Shown: positions 19,906 through 28,155 of the stretch, piece after piece
Position numbering within the stretch: the stretch's first letter is position 1
Layout: every line of letters starts with the position of its first letter
Source of the DNA: Asticcacaulis sp. AND118
Lineage (GTDB): Bacteria; Pseudomonadota; Alphaproteobacteria; Caulobacterales; Caulobacteraceae
Direction of reading: 5' to 3'
Length of the DNA stretch: 64,000 bases
Assembly: GCF_020535245.1 (NCBI RefSeq)
Contig: NZ_CP084910.1
Location: 1,278,501-1,342,500, forward strand
Position numbers and translations under genes: made by a program
The notes under the pieces: generated by a model
Seen by the model: only the letters and a program-made list of their open reading frames with translations
Told to the model about the DNA's origin: nothing
Databases searched by the model: none

Positions 19906-22900
19906 TTATATAGCCGCTGTGATCTGAGCGATAGTCGGCGTCCAGTCGCCGTCTGCAACGAAGGTACGGGCATTGGCGTACCACGGATACTGGTCGGTCC
20001 CCAGCATGGTCCACGCCCCCGGCGTCAGCAACAGCCAGGTCGGCACGCCGGTCGCTGCGGCGATCTGGGTGGAGGCATTGGCCGGACCGATGACCACATC
20101 GAGCGCGGCGCACAGGGCACTCAACTCATCAAGATCGTTGCGCAGGTCGATGGGCGGCGTGAAGATATTGACGCCCCACGCCTTGGCCTCGACCTGCTCG
20201 GTGACGGTTTCGCCGTATTGCAGATTGACGAAGACCAAGTCCTTTCGGCCCAGCAGCGGTGCCAACTGCTCGAAAGCCGGATAGAGGCGCTGACGACGCG
20301 AATCGCTGATCAGGCTCTTCCACAGAAGGCCGACCTTCTTGCCCGCGCCGTGTTTGGCCAGTTCGCTCTGCCAATAGGCGACGCGGGCCGGATCGGGTTT
20401 GAACAAGGTCGGCTGGCCGTCAAACGCCGCCACATCGCCGCGCAGCAGCGGCAGGAAGTCGCCCATGAGCGCCCAGCCGTCGAGGCTGCCGCCGTCTATG
20501 CCCGGCACGCTGCGCGTGATGACGCCGTCGCGGGTTTCGGTCTGGTGCGGCAGGACGCGGGCCTGCGGGAAGGCGCGCGAAAACAGCGGCACGAGGCGCT
20601 TTTCAACCGCGAGGGTCAGCGCCCCGTCGCCAAGTTTTTCGATAATGTCGGGGATCAGGGTCCCCAGCATGACCTCGTCGCCCAACCCCTGTTCGGCCAG
20701 TACTAACAAACGCTTGCCGGTAATGTCTTCAGGCGCGAGACGGGCGGCGGGCAGGTCGAACCGCACGGCCTTGGGCGTGCCGGCCATGTGCCGCGCCTCA
20801 TAGGCCTTCCAGCCGGGCTTGAGGTGGCCCAGCGCCAGATGGGCGTAGGCCAGCATCAACTCGGCCGAGCGCAGATTGGACGGCTCGGAGAAGCGGTCGA
20901 GGCACAGCTCCAGTTCCGGCAGGGCCTCGGCCACCAGACCCTTCTCCATCCACAGACAGGCGCGGTTGAAGCGCGCCGGCAGGCTGTTGTCGAGAGTAAC
21001 CGCTTCATCGAAGAAGATCAGCGCCGTGTCGGCCTCGCCCTGCGCCATGAGGATGGTGCCGAGCGTGTCCCACAGGGCGCTCTGTTTCGGGTAATCGGCC
21101 AGATAGGCCTGTAGCAGTTCTATGGCCTGGTCGAATTTCGACTGTTCACGCAACGACGCCGCGTAATAGTTGACGGCGGTCAGGTGCCCCGGATCGCGCT
21201 GGACGATCAGGCCGTAGAATCGTTCGGCCATGTCGTAGAGGCCGATGCGGAAAGACAGTTGCGCCAGATCGGCGGCGATGTCGAGCGACTCCGGATCGCG
21301 CTCCAGCGCTTTCTGATAGGCGTCGAGCGCTTCCGGCACGCGGTCCTGCCGGTCGAGCGACGTGGCGAGCGCCTGCCAGGCGCGCATATGGTCCGGGGCG
21401 TGGCGCAGTACGGCGCGGGCGCGGGCTTCGGCGTCGGTCCAGTCGCGCATCAGGAGTGCACGCTCAACCTCTTGAAACAGGAGGCGAATATCGTCGGGGG
21501 AGGGGGCGGCGACTGGCGCGGCGACCTCGGCGATGAGGGTCTGACGGATGACCTCCAGCGTCGGCTCCCATTCGCCCGGCGTCGGTGTCACGAACATGCG
21601 CGCCGAGCCGTACCACGGATAATGGTCGGTCCCCATCATGGTCCAGGCGTGGGGCGGGGCGATGATCCAGATGTCGGTGCCGATGCCGGCGGCGATATTG
21701 CTGGTGGCGTTCGATGGCCCCAGCACCACGGTCATGGCCGCGCACAGGGCCGCCAGATCGTCCAGATCCTGCTTGAGGTCGATTCCCGGCGGGTTCCACA
21801 GGCTCAGCCCCTCGCGTTCGGCCTCCAGCAGTTCGTCGGTGACGTCGCCATATTGCAGATTGACGAAGATGACGCCGGGCGTGCGCAGGATGGGCTTCCA
21901 GCTATCGAACGGTGAATAGTAACGGTCGCGGCGCGAATGCTTGACGAGGCTTTTCCACAGGAGGCCGACCTTCGGCTCCGGCCCCAGCTTGTCCAGTTCG
22001 GCCTTCCAATGCGCGACGCGCACCGGATCGGGAATGAGAAAGCTTTTCTGACGCGGGAAGGCGGCTTCATCCGGGCGGTAGCGCGGCAGCAGGTCGCCCA
22101 GCATGACGAAGCCGTCATAGGTCCGCGTGGTGTCGAGCGTCGGATACTGCCGCACGATGAAGGCGTTGGCCTTGCCCGTCACGTGGCCGATGACCGTGGC
22201 ATCGGGGAAGGAACGGGCGAACAGCGTCACGAGACGGCGCTCGACCGCCAGCGTCAGATGCCCGTCGGGGCCCAGTTCCTTCAGCAGGTCCGGCAGCAGG
22301 GTCCCGAACAGAATTTCGTCGCCGAGGCCCTGTTCCATGGTGACGAAGACCGATTTGCCCGTCAGGGGTTGCGTCAGGTCAAGCGGCGGCACATCGGTGA
22401 TGTACTTCATGCCTTCGTAGCTGTGCAGCGACTTGCGCGATTCGTAATAGCGGTAGCCGGTCGCGAGGTCGGCATTGATGAAGTGGTTGAAGGCCAGCGC
22501 CAGTTCCGCCGCTTCGCGCTGGGCCGGGTCGGTCATGCGTTTATGAGCCTGTTCAAGGCTTTCGATCGATTCGTTGATGCGCCCGAGCGCGGTGAGGATC
22601 AGGCCGCGATTGTGCCAGGTCTTGGCGTTCTCGCGGTCGTACTTGAGGGCTTCGTCGAAGAAGATCAGTGCGGTTTCGGCATCGCCCTGAGCATTGACGA
22701 CGGTGCCCAGCGTATTCCACAGGGCGGCGTTATCGGGCTTTTTCTCCAGCGCCGGGCGCAGCAGTTCGATGGCGTCGTCGAAACGGCTCATTTCGCGCAG
22801 CGAACTGGCGTAGTTGTTGATGGCCTCGACATGACCGGGGTCCTGCCGCAGCACGAAGCGGAAGAAGCCTTCGGCGTTTTCGTGCAGGTTCATGAAGAAG

Positions 22901-23391
22901 GCGAGGCGGCCGACATCGTTGGCGATATTGAGGCTGTCGGGATCGAGGCGCAGCGCGGCCTCGTAGCAGGAAAAGGCGCTTTTGAGGTCGCCGGACTTTT
23001 CACGGCTGACGGCGAGGATATGCCACGCCGTGGCGCATTTTTCATCGACGTTCAGCGCCTCCAGCGCGATTTCCGCCGCCGCGGTGAAATCGCGTTCCTG
23101 AAGCTTGACCAGCGCACCCTTGAGTTTGGTCAGCAGGTTGAGCTGGCGGATATGGGCCGCGGCCTCGGCCAGAAAGTTCAGGGCGTCCCTGGACGCCGAA
23201 TCCCCCAGAATGATCGACGGATCGGGGACGAAAGCGCCGGCGAAAGGCGTGGGCAGGGCGTTGGCAACCGGCGAACTCCCGATGGGCGTATCGGCGACCG
23301 GTTGCGGCGCGGATGCCGGCGACAGCCGCGTGCGGTAATCGGCAGTGGCCTTTCCGGCACCTTTCCCCAAAGGCTTGATTTGTTTGGGCAT
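19906..23391 (-). CDS. flbA: Double-module FlbA-like TPR/glycosyltransferase-like protein
   Basis: About 1161 residues made of two homologous modules. Each has a set of TPR units (module 1 about 100-310, module 2 about 640-870) followed by a heptosyltransferase-like C-terminal region: EQGLGDEILFGTLLPDLL and EQGLGDEVMLGTLIPDII, then VGLLWKSL...FVNLQYG, then the nucleotide-sugar-site-like VLGPSNATSNIAAG / VIGPANASTQIAAA, then WTMMGTDHYPWYG / WTMLGTDQYPWYA. By position next to flbT it corresponds to Caulobacter FlbA, linked to flagellin; flagellin glycosylation is an inference. Start chosen at MPKQIK, which has GGAGG upstream; an in-frame TTG 39 bases earlier is less likely. Confidence 0.8.
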   Translation of the reverse strand: MPKQIKPLGKGAGKATADYRTRLSPASAPQPVADTPIGSSPVANALPTPFAGAFVPDPSIILGDSASRDALNFLAEAAAHIRQLNLLTKLKGALVKLQERDFTAAAEIALEALNVDEKCATAWHILAVSREKSGDLKSAFSCYEAALRLDPDSLNIANDVGRLAFFMNLHENAEGFFRFVLRQDPGHVEAINNYASSLREMSRFDDAIELLRPALEKKPDNAALWNTLGTVVNAQGDAETALIFFDEALKYDRENAKTWHNRGLILTALGRINESIESLEQAHKRMTDPAQREAAELALAFNHFINADLATGYRYYESRKSLHSYEGMKYITDVPPLDLTQPLTGKSVFVTMEQGLGDEILFGTLLPDLLKELGPDGHLTLAVERRLVTLFARSFPDATVIGHVTGKANAFIVRQYPTLDTTRTYDGFVMLGDLLPRYRPDEAAFPRQKSFLIPDPVRVAHWKAELDKLGPEPKVGLLWKSLVKHSRRDRYYSPFDSWKPILRTPGVIFVNLQYGDVTDELLEAEREGLSLWNPPGIDLKQDLDDLAALCAAMTVVLGPSNATSNIAAGIGTDIWIIAPPHAWTMMGTDHYPWYGSARMFVTPTPGEWEPTLEVIRQTLIAEVAAPVAAPSPDDIRLLFQEVERALLMRDWTDAEARARAVLRHAPDHMRAWQALATSLDRQDRVPEALDAYQKALERDPESLDIAADLAQLSFRIGLYDMAERFYGLIVQRDPGHLTAVNYYAASLREQSKFDQAIELLQAYLADYPKQSALWDTLGTILMAQGEADTALIFFDEAVTLDNSLPARFNRACLWMEKGLVAEALPELELCLDRFSEPSNLRSAELMLAYAHLALGHLKPGWKAYEARHMAGTPKAVRFDLPAARLAPEDITGKRLLVLAEQGLGDEVMLGTLIPDIIEKLGDGALTLAVEKRLVPLFSRAFPQARVLPHQTETRDGVITRSVPGIDGGSLDGWALMGDFLPLLRGDVAAFDGQPTLFKPDPARVAYWQSELAKHGAGKKVGLLWKSLISDSRRQRLYPAFEQLAPLLGRKDLVFVNLQYGETVTEQVEAKAWGVNIFTPPIDLRNDLDELSALCAALDVVIGPANASTQIAAATGVPTWLLLTPGAWTMLGTDQYPWYANARTFVADGDWTPTIAQITAAI

Positions 23392-23576
23392 GGAGGCCTC
23401 CGCGACGTCATCGGGTTTACGCACAATCAAATTCAGGACAGACGGTCCCGAAACATGTCATCTTATGGATCGATTCGATTAAGATCAGGAGCGTTCGGCG
23501 CGCTTGCAGAAAACTTGGCGCTGAAACCTGATGTTAACAGTGTGACGCCTATAGATTACCTTCCAAAGGGATTGAC

Positions 23577-24002
23577 ATGCCGCTCAAACTCTCGCTCAAG
23601 CCGGGCGAAAAATTCGTCCTCAACGGTGCGGTCGTGCAAAACGGCGATCGCCGCTGCTCGCTCGTGCTTCAGAACAAGGCCTCGGTGCTGCGTGAAAAGG
23701 ACATCATGCAGGCGAGCGATGTCAATTCACCGGCGCGTCATATCTATTTCCCCGTCATGATGATGTATCTCGACGAGGCGGGGGCTGAAAAATACTACGA
23801 CGAATTCCTGACGCGCATGACCGAATTCATGGGCGTCATCGCCAACCCGGCGATACTGGCGGAATGCGTGGTGATATCCAAAGCCATTATGGGCCGCGAA
23901 TACTATAAGGCCCTGATGGGTTGCCGTAAGCTTATCGAGTACGAAGACGAAAGACTGGGACATGTCTCTACAAGCCTACCAGAAGACGGCGCAGCGGAGT
24001 GA
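23577..24002 (+). CDS. flbT: Flagellar biosynthesis repressor FlbT
   Basis: 141 residues. The sequence [20 protein letters not shown], then [16 protein letters not shown] and [16 protein letters not shown], is diagnostic of FlbT. In Caulobacter, FlbT is a post-transcriptional regulator that binds the 5' leader of flagellin mRNA and promotes its decay when flagellum assembly is incomplete. It overlaps flaF by 41 bases, so the two are coupled and act as an antagonistic pair. Its likely target leaders (24599 and 25736 genes) are immediately downstream. I found no sigma-54 promoter in front of it. Confidence 0.96.
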   Translation: MPLKLSLKPGEKFVLNGAVVQNGDRRCSLVLQNKASVLREKDIMQASDVNSPARHIYFPVMMMYLDEAGAEKYYDEFLTRMTEFMGVIANPAILAECVVISKAIMGREYYKALMGCRKLIEYEDERLGHVSTSLPEDGAAE

Positions 24003-24372
24003 AGATCCGCGCCAGACGGAATATCGTCTGTTCGGTCAGGTCACCCGCGCCCTGATGGAAGCCGATCAACTGGACAAGAGCGAAGTCGCCAGGCGCATGG
24101 ACGCGCTGGACTGGAACCGCCGCCTGTGGTCGGTGCTGGGCACCGATTGCGCGCTGCCGGGCAACGGTTTGCCTGAAACCCTGCGCGCGCAGATCATCTC
24201 CCTGTCGATCTGGGTCAATCGCCATACCTCGTCGGTGATGCGCGGTCAGGAAGAGATCGGGCCGCTGATCGATGTCAACCGCCTGATCATGCAGGGCCTG
24301 ATGCCGCGTCAGGAGACGCCGTCGGCGTCCGACGCCGCTTTTGTCGGCACGGTGCGGGCGTCGCTGGGCTAA
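23962..24372 (+). CDS. flaF: Flagellin regulator FlaF
   Basis: 136 residues. N-terminal [10 protein letters not shown]...[19 protein letters not shown] and the [30 protein letters not shown] region are typical of FlaF. In Caulobacter FlaF is needed for flagellin translation and secretion and opposes FlbT. The 41-base overlap with flbT gives translational coupling. A terminator hairpin follows (24417), separating it from the flagellin genes. The C-terminal ~20 residues are variable. Confidence 0.95.
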   Translation: MSLQAYQKTAQRSEDPRQTEYRLFGQVTRALMEADQLDKSEVARRMDALDWNRRLWSVLGTDCALPGNGLPETLRAQIISLSIWVNRHTSSVMRGQEEIGPLIDVNRLIMQGLMPRQETPSASDAAFVGTVRASLG

Positions 24373-24386
24373 AAATTCACCCTGAT

Positions 24387-24401
24387 GCAGATTTTGCCGG
24401 G
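24387..24401 (-). promoter_or_regulatory. ftr-like (FlbD) enhancer site
   Basis: On the minus strand, CCCGGCAAAATCTGC matches the core of the Caulobacter ftr consensus as I remember it (CC-CGGC--AA---GC-G). It lies about 105 bases upstream of the sigma-54 promoter of the first flagellin gene, a normal enhancer distance. A single site with two mismatched ends, so tentative. Confidence 0.45.
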
Positions 24402-24416
24402 CAGGGCCGGTATTGA

Positions 24417-24446
24417 GGGCGGGAATTCGTGATTCCCGCCCTTTTT
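24417..24446 (+). terminator. Terminator after flaF
   Basis: Stem GGGCGGGAAT / ATTCCCGCCC with a short loop and TTTTT. It ends the flbT-flaF transcript. Confidence 0.85.
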
Positions 24447-24504
24447 CAATTCAAAAATGTTCTTAAAAATCAAAGATAAAAATATTTAACGAGACCTTTC
24501 CGGC

Positions 24505-24520
24505 TGGCATTTCCATTGCT
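24505..24520 (+). promoter_or_regulatory. Sigma-54 promoter of first flagellin gene
   Basis: TGGCATTTCCATTGCT: the invariant GG and GC are exactly ten bases apart, with TTGC at the -12 element. Transcription should start near 24531, giving a leader of about 70 bases. Confidence 0.8.
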
Positions 24521-24598
24521 ATGTCTCGGGTAAGCCAAAATGGCTTTGCGGCAAAAGCGCCGCTCAAATCCCCGACCAGAATGGAAAGGACACTGTCG

Positions 24599-25429
24599 AT
24601 GTCGAACATGTCGATCAATACCAACTACGGCGCCATGGTGGCGCTGCAGAACCTCAACAAGACCAACAGCGACCTGCAGTACACTCAAAACCGTATCAAT
24701 ACGGGGCTGAAAGTGGCCGGCGCCAAGGATAACGGGGCGGTTTACGCCATCGCTACCCAGCAGCGCGCGGATGTGGCCTCCCTTGGGGCGGTTACGGACT
24801 CGCTCGATCGCGCCAGATCGGCCGTCGACGTGGCGCTTTCCGCCGGTGAGAGTATTGCGGATATGCTTACTCAGATGAAGGAGAAGGCACTAGCCGCTTC
24901 CGACACGACGCTTTCCACGGTCAGTCGCGCCGCCCTGAACGAAGACTTCAAGGCGTTGCGCGACCAGATATCGAAGACGGTCAGCAATGCTGCGTTCAAC
25001 GGTGTCAATCTGATCAGTAGCGGGGCGCCGAGCATCGCGCCCCTGGCCAATGCCGACGGTTCTTCGAAGCTGACGGTGGCGGCGCAGGATCTGAGCCTGA
25101 CGGGCAGCAATATCACGCTGTCGGCCGGTTCAGGGTTCACCTCGTCCGTGGAGGCAAAGTCCATCGCCGACGCGGTGACCGTGTCAATCTCGAACGTTTC
25201 CGCGGCTCTCGGCCGTCTGGGGACGTCCTCGAAATCGCTGGAAGCGCACTCGCTGTTTGTGTCGAAACTGGTCGACTCAATGGAGGCGGGGATCGGTAAT
25301 CTTGTCGATGCCGATCTTGCCAAGGAAAGTGCGAAGCTTCAGGCCTTGCAGACCAAGCAGCAGCTTGGCGTTCAGGCCCTGTCGATCGCCAACCAGGCGC
25401 CGGGTATCGTCACCCGCCTGTTCCAGTAA
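24599..25429 (+). CDS. Flagellin 1
   Basis: 276-residue filament protein. The N-terminal D0/D1 motif INTNYGAMVALQNLNKTNSDL and C-terminal NLVDADLAKESAKLQALQTK...LSIANQAPGIVTRLF are canonical. The variable D2 is short, as in Caulobacter flagellins. It differs from the second flagellin mostly in the centre (for example SISNVSAALGRLGTSSKSLE). The start MSNMSIN is preceded by AAAGGA about nine bases away; in-frame ATGs upstream would place extra residues before the conserved N-terminus. A sigma-54 promoter and possible ftr site lie upstream, so it should be expressed late in flagellum assembly. Confidence 0.96.
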   Translation: MSNMSINTNYGAMVALQNLNKTNSDLQYTQNRINTGLKVAGAKDNGAVYAIATQQRADVASLGAVTDSLDRARSAVDVALSAGESIADMLTQMKEKALAASDTTLSTVSRAALNEDFKALRDQISKTVSNAAFNGVNLISSGAPSIAPLANADGSSKLTVAAQDLSLTGSNITLSAGSGFTSSVEAKSIADAVTVSISNVSAALGRLGTSSKSLEAHSLFVSKLVDSMEAGIGNLVDADLAKESAKLQALQTKQQLGVQALSIANQAPGIVTRLFQ

Positions 25430-25442
25430 GTCGCGTAGTTAC

Positions 25443-25487
25443 GCCGGAGCATCGATCCCTTTCGGATCGGCTCCGGCTTCTTTTTTT
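25443..25487 (+). terminator. Terminator after flagellin 1
   Basis: Long stem GCCGGAGC...GATCC / GGATCGGCTCCGGC followed by TTTTTTT. It is the left part of a 306-base gap between flagellin genes; the rest holds the ftr pair, sigma-54 promoter and leader described separately. Confidence 0.85.
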
Positions 25488-25536
25488 GTTCTTGGTCTCG
25501 TTTCCTGCCTTTAACTCCGCCGGTAAAATCTGCCGA

Positions 25537-25573
25537 CCCGGCAGAAATTGCCGCAAACCGGCAAAAATTGCCG
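25537..25573 (+). promoter_or_regulatory. Paired ftr-like (FlbD) sites
   Basis: CCGGCAGAAATTGCCG (25538-25553) and CCGGCAAAAATTGCCG (25558-25573) are near-identical and 20 bases apart, about two helical turns. Both fit the core of the ftr consensus I recall. They end about 77 bases upstream of the GG of the sigma-54 promoter, as expected for enhancer sites bound by an NtrC-type activator. Confidence 0.65.
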
Positions 25574-25648
25574 GGCCCGAAGCGTGGTTAAGGCATGTAT
25601 AATGCTTGTTTTTCAGATAGATGTGCGATTTTTCCGTGATCGGAGCGC

Positions 25649-25664
25649 TGGCCCGCCGCTTGCA
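25649..25664 (+). promoter_or_regulatory. Sigma-54 promoter of second flagellin gene
   Basis: TGGCCCGCCGCTTGCA has GG and GC ten bases apart and a consensus TTGCA. Transcription should begin near 25675, giving a leader of about 60 bases. Confidence 0.85.
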
Positions 25665-25682
25665 GTCATAACGGCAGGCAAA

Positions 25683-25745
25683 ATGCCGCCGGACGACAAA
25701 ATGTCTCCGGTTCATCTAGAAGAAGGACTAGACTCATGGCGCTGA
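25683..25745 (+). promoter_or_regulatory. Flagellin 2 mRNA leader: hairpin and overlapping upstream ORF
   Basis: Within the predicted leader, a hairpin (25689-25710) pairs CCGGA with TCCGG and GAC with GTC around AAAAT. A 20-codon ORF (MPPDDKMSPVHLEEGLDSWR) starts at 25683, with a second in-frame ATG at 25701. It passes over the flagellin ATG in another frame and stops ten bases inside the gene. The hairpin is a candidate FlbT target, because FlbT is known to bind the leader of Caulobacter fljK. Translation of the small ORF is not established. Confidence 0.5.
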
Positions 25746-26569
25746 ACAGCGTGAATACCAATTTCGGGGCTATGGTTGCCCTGCAAAACCTCAACAAGAC
25801 CAACTCCGACCTGCAAGTCACCCAGAACCGCATCAATACCGGTTTGAAGGTGGGTAGCGCTAAGGATAACGGTTCGGCCTATGCTATCGCGCAGGGTCAG
25901 CGTTCCGAAATCTCGGCTCTCAACGCGGTCCAGGAATCGCTTTCCCGCAACCAATCCGTCGTCGACGTGGCTCTGTCCGCGGGCGAGTCCATTTCCGATC
26001 AGCTCTCGCAGCTCAAGGAAAAGGCTCTGGCCGCTTCGGATACCACGCTCAACACGTCGAGCCGGAACGCGCTGAACGAAGACTTCAAGGCCATTCGCGA
26101 CCAGATCGCCAAGACCGTGTCGAACGCTTCGTTCAACGGCGTCAACCTGCTCGATGGCTCGAAGGCGACGATCACGGCCCTGGCTAACGCCTCGGGTGGT
26201 GGTCTGACCGTTGCGGGCCAGAAGCTGACGGTCGGTGGCACCGGTTCCGCCATCACCCTGTCGGCTGCGGGTGAAATCGATACCCTCACCAAGGCCACTG
26301 CGGCTATCGCCACGTTGACGACCTCGATCAACAACGTGTCGGCTTCGCTGGCCAAGCTGGGTACGGCTTCCAAGTCGCTGTCCAATCACACGAGCTTCAT
26401 CGGCAAGTTGCAAGACTCGCTCGAAGCCGGTGTCGGCAACATCGTGGACGCCGATCTGGCCAAGGAAAGCGCGAAACTGCAGGCCCTGCAAACCAAGCAA
26501 CAGCTTGGCGTTCAGGCCCTGTCGATCGCGAACCAGTCGACTTCGACGGTTCTGAGCCTGTTCCGATAA
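25736..26569 (+). CDS. Flagellin 2 (probable major flagellin)
   Basis: 277 residues with the same D0/D1 ends as flagellin 1 (VNTNFGAMVALQNLNKTNSDL; NIVDADLAKESAKLQALQTK). The central region includes LLDGSKATITALANASGGGL. It has the strongest regulatory layout of the three flagellin genes: two ftr-like sites, a consensus sigma-54 promoter, and a structured leader. The ribosome-binding site GAAGGA is about nine bases before the ATG. By analogy with Caulobacter fljK it may be the principal regulated filament subunit, an inference from promoter quality. Confidence 0.96.
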   Translation: MALNSVNTNFGAMVALQNLNKTNSDLQVTQNRINTGLKVGSAKDNGSAYAIAQGQRSEISALNAVQESLSRNQSVVDVALSAGESISDQLSQLKEKALAASDTTLNTSSRNALNEDFKAIRDQIAKTVSNASFNGVNLLDGSKATITALANASGGGLTVAGQKLTVGGTGSAITLSAAGEIDTLTKATAAIATLTTSINNVSASLAKLGTASKSLSNHTSFIGKLQDSLEAGVGNIVDADLAKESAKLQALQTKQQLGVQALSIANQSTSTVLSLFR

Positions 26570-26576
26570 GGAATGA

Positions 26577-26611
26577 CGGGGGCGGGGCCTTCGGGTATCC
26601 GCCCCTTTTCT
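26577..26611 (+). terminator. Terminator after flagellin 2
   Basis: Stem GGGGCGG / CCGCCCC with an interrupted loop, followed by TTTTCTTTTCC. Confidence 0.7.
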
Positions 26612-26685
26612 TTTCCGATCGTGGGCATGGCTCTGTTTCACGGTCATTAGCAGAGGGCGTGCCGGCGTAAAAGACGCCGCGCGTG

Positions 26686-27024
26686 ATGCAGGAGATGATT
26701 ACGAATGTTGTAAATGTGCCCGCCGTCACCGATCCCACTCAGGTCAAACCCGTAGAAACGGTCAAGCCTGTCCAGGAAGTCGCTCCGGCCAACGCGGGCA
26801 GCAAGGCGGACAATGGTCTGTCGAATCAGGCTCAGCCGCAGTCGCAACCGGCTTACATGCTGAAACTGACCATCGACAAGGATCCGGACAGCGGCGAATT
26901 CATCTACCGCGCCATCGATCGCTATACCGGCGAAGTGGTGCGCCAGTTCCCGCAAAAGGAACTGATGGAAATGCGCAAGTCCAATAGCTACAAGGCGGGA
27001 AGCATCGTCACGACAAGCGTCTGA
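26686..27024 (+). CDS. FlaG-family protein
   Basis: 112 residues. The N-terminal half is Pro/Val/Gln-rich and disordered. The C-terminal half fits FlaG: LKLTIDKDPDSGEFIYRAID, then YTGEVVRQFPQKELMEM. FlaG proteins affect filament length or flagellin export in other bacteria; the mechanism is unclear. The position between flagellin genes supports a filament role. The start is uncertain: ATG at 26686 is used, GTG at 26683 and ATG at 26695 are also possible, and no good ribosome-binding site is seen. Confidence 0.75.
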   Translation: MQEMITNVVNVPAVTDPTQVKPVETVKPVQEVAPANAGSKADNGLSNQAQPQSQPAYMLKLTIDKDPDSGEFIYRAIDRYTGEVVRQFPQKELMEMRKSNSYKAGSIVTTSV

Positions 27025-27162
27025 CGGTCGTTCTATCGCTCATATTCTGATTGTTTGCCGCGTACCTGAGCAGGGTCGCGGATAAAGCCGTTTGCGTATA
27101 TTAACCTTTTGGTTACCATGTTCGTTAACACTTCTGAGTCGAAGCGTACATGGAGAATCCTC

Positions 27163-27996
27163 ATGCCGACGGTCAGCGTCAATACCAATAAAACAGCCAT
27201 GACGGCGTTGCAGAACCTGAACTCAACGACGCGCAAGCTGGAAGCGACGCAAACCAAGATTTCTACAGGGCTTGAGGTGTCCAGCGCCAAAGACAATGCG
27301 GCGCTCTACTCCATCGCTCAGGGCCAGCGGGCCGACCTCAGTTCGCTGAACGCGGTGAAAAATTCCCTTAACCGCGCCACCTCGGTGGCCGATGTGACCC
27401 TCGCCGCCGGCGAATCGGTGTCGGACCTGCTGGTGCAGATGCGCGAAAAGGTCGTGTCGGCCATGGACCCGTCGATTTCGACGGCGTCGCGCAACGCCCT
27501 CAACGGCGATTTCAAAGAGTTGTTGCGTCAGGTCGCCCATGCGGTCTCCAACGCCACCTTCGACGGCACCAACCTTCTGAACGGCTCGCTGACCAACGGT
27601 ATCAAGTTCATCGACAATGCCGACGGCAGCTCGGTCGTCACCCTGTCTTCGCGCGATTTCAGCCTCGGCGGCTCGATCATCAGCCTGACGTCGACGGCCG
27701 ATATTCTGAGCATGACCAGGGCGACCTCGGCCCTTGCCAATCTCGATTCTTCCATCGACACCGTCAATGCCAGCCTGGCTTCGCTGGGGTCGGAAGCCAA
27801 GCAGATCGAAGGGCGTCAGAACTTCGTGGCCAAGCTGTCCGGCGCTATCGAAGTCGGTATCGGCAACCTGGTCGACGCCGATTTGGCCAAGGAAAGCGCC
27901 CGGCTTCAGGCCCTGCAGGTGCAGCAGCAACTCGGGACGCAGGCCCTGTCGATCGCCAACCAATCGCCGCAGGCCATCCTGAGACTGTTCCAGTAA
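27163..27996 (+). CDS. Flagellin 3
   Basis: 277 residues with flagellin ends (VNTNKTAMTALQNLNSTTRKL; NLVDADLAKESARLQALQVQ) but more diverged than the other two, for example DPSISTASRNALNGDFKELL and a distinct D2. The start at MPTVSVN has GGAGA about nine bases upstream. No sigma-54 promoter is visible: the closest GG...GC pair upstream is 11 bases apart. It may use another sigma factor, for example the TATATTAACC region near 27096-27105, or depend on read-through. A terminator follows. Confidence 0.95.
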   Translation: MPTVSVNTNKTAMTALQNLNSTTRKLEATQTKISTGLEVSSAKDNAALYSIAQGQRADLSSLNAVKNSLNRATSVADVTLAAGESVSDLLVQMREKVVSAMDPSISTASRNALNGDFKELLRQVAHAVSNATFDGTNLLNGSLTNGIKFIDNADGSSVVTLSSRDFSLGGSIISLTSTADILSMTRATSALANLDSSIDTVNASLASLGSEAKQIEGRQNFVAKLSGAIEVGIGNLVDADLAKESARLQALQVQQQLGTQALSIANQSPQAILRLFQ

Positions 27997-28029
27997 TTCT
28001 CCAGTAATTCAGGTAACTTTTGACTTGAA

Positions 28030-28057
28030 ACGCCCGCCGGTAACCGGCGGGCGTTTT
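28030..28057 (+). terminator. Terminator after flagellin 3
   Basis: Near-perfect stem CGCCCGCCGG / CCGGCGGGCG with a TAA loop, then TTTTCGTTT. Confidence 0.85.
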
Positions 28058-28155
28058 CGTTTGGGGATAAAACTTTGGCGTGTGAGAATCTTTCGCGGGT
28101 TAACGCTTCTTAAGGGTTGATGGGCGAAGATAGGGTTCCATAGCGAACCCGGATA

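Noticed and set aside
23500..23540. Sigma-54-like TTGGCGC sequence upstream of flbT
   Set aside because: No GC dinucleotide at the -12 position; flbT is probably not expressed from a sigma-54 promoter here.
27071..27090. Possible sigma-54 promoter for flagellin 3
   Set aside because: The GG and GC dinucleotides are 11 rather than 10 bases apart and the flanking bases do not match.
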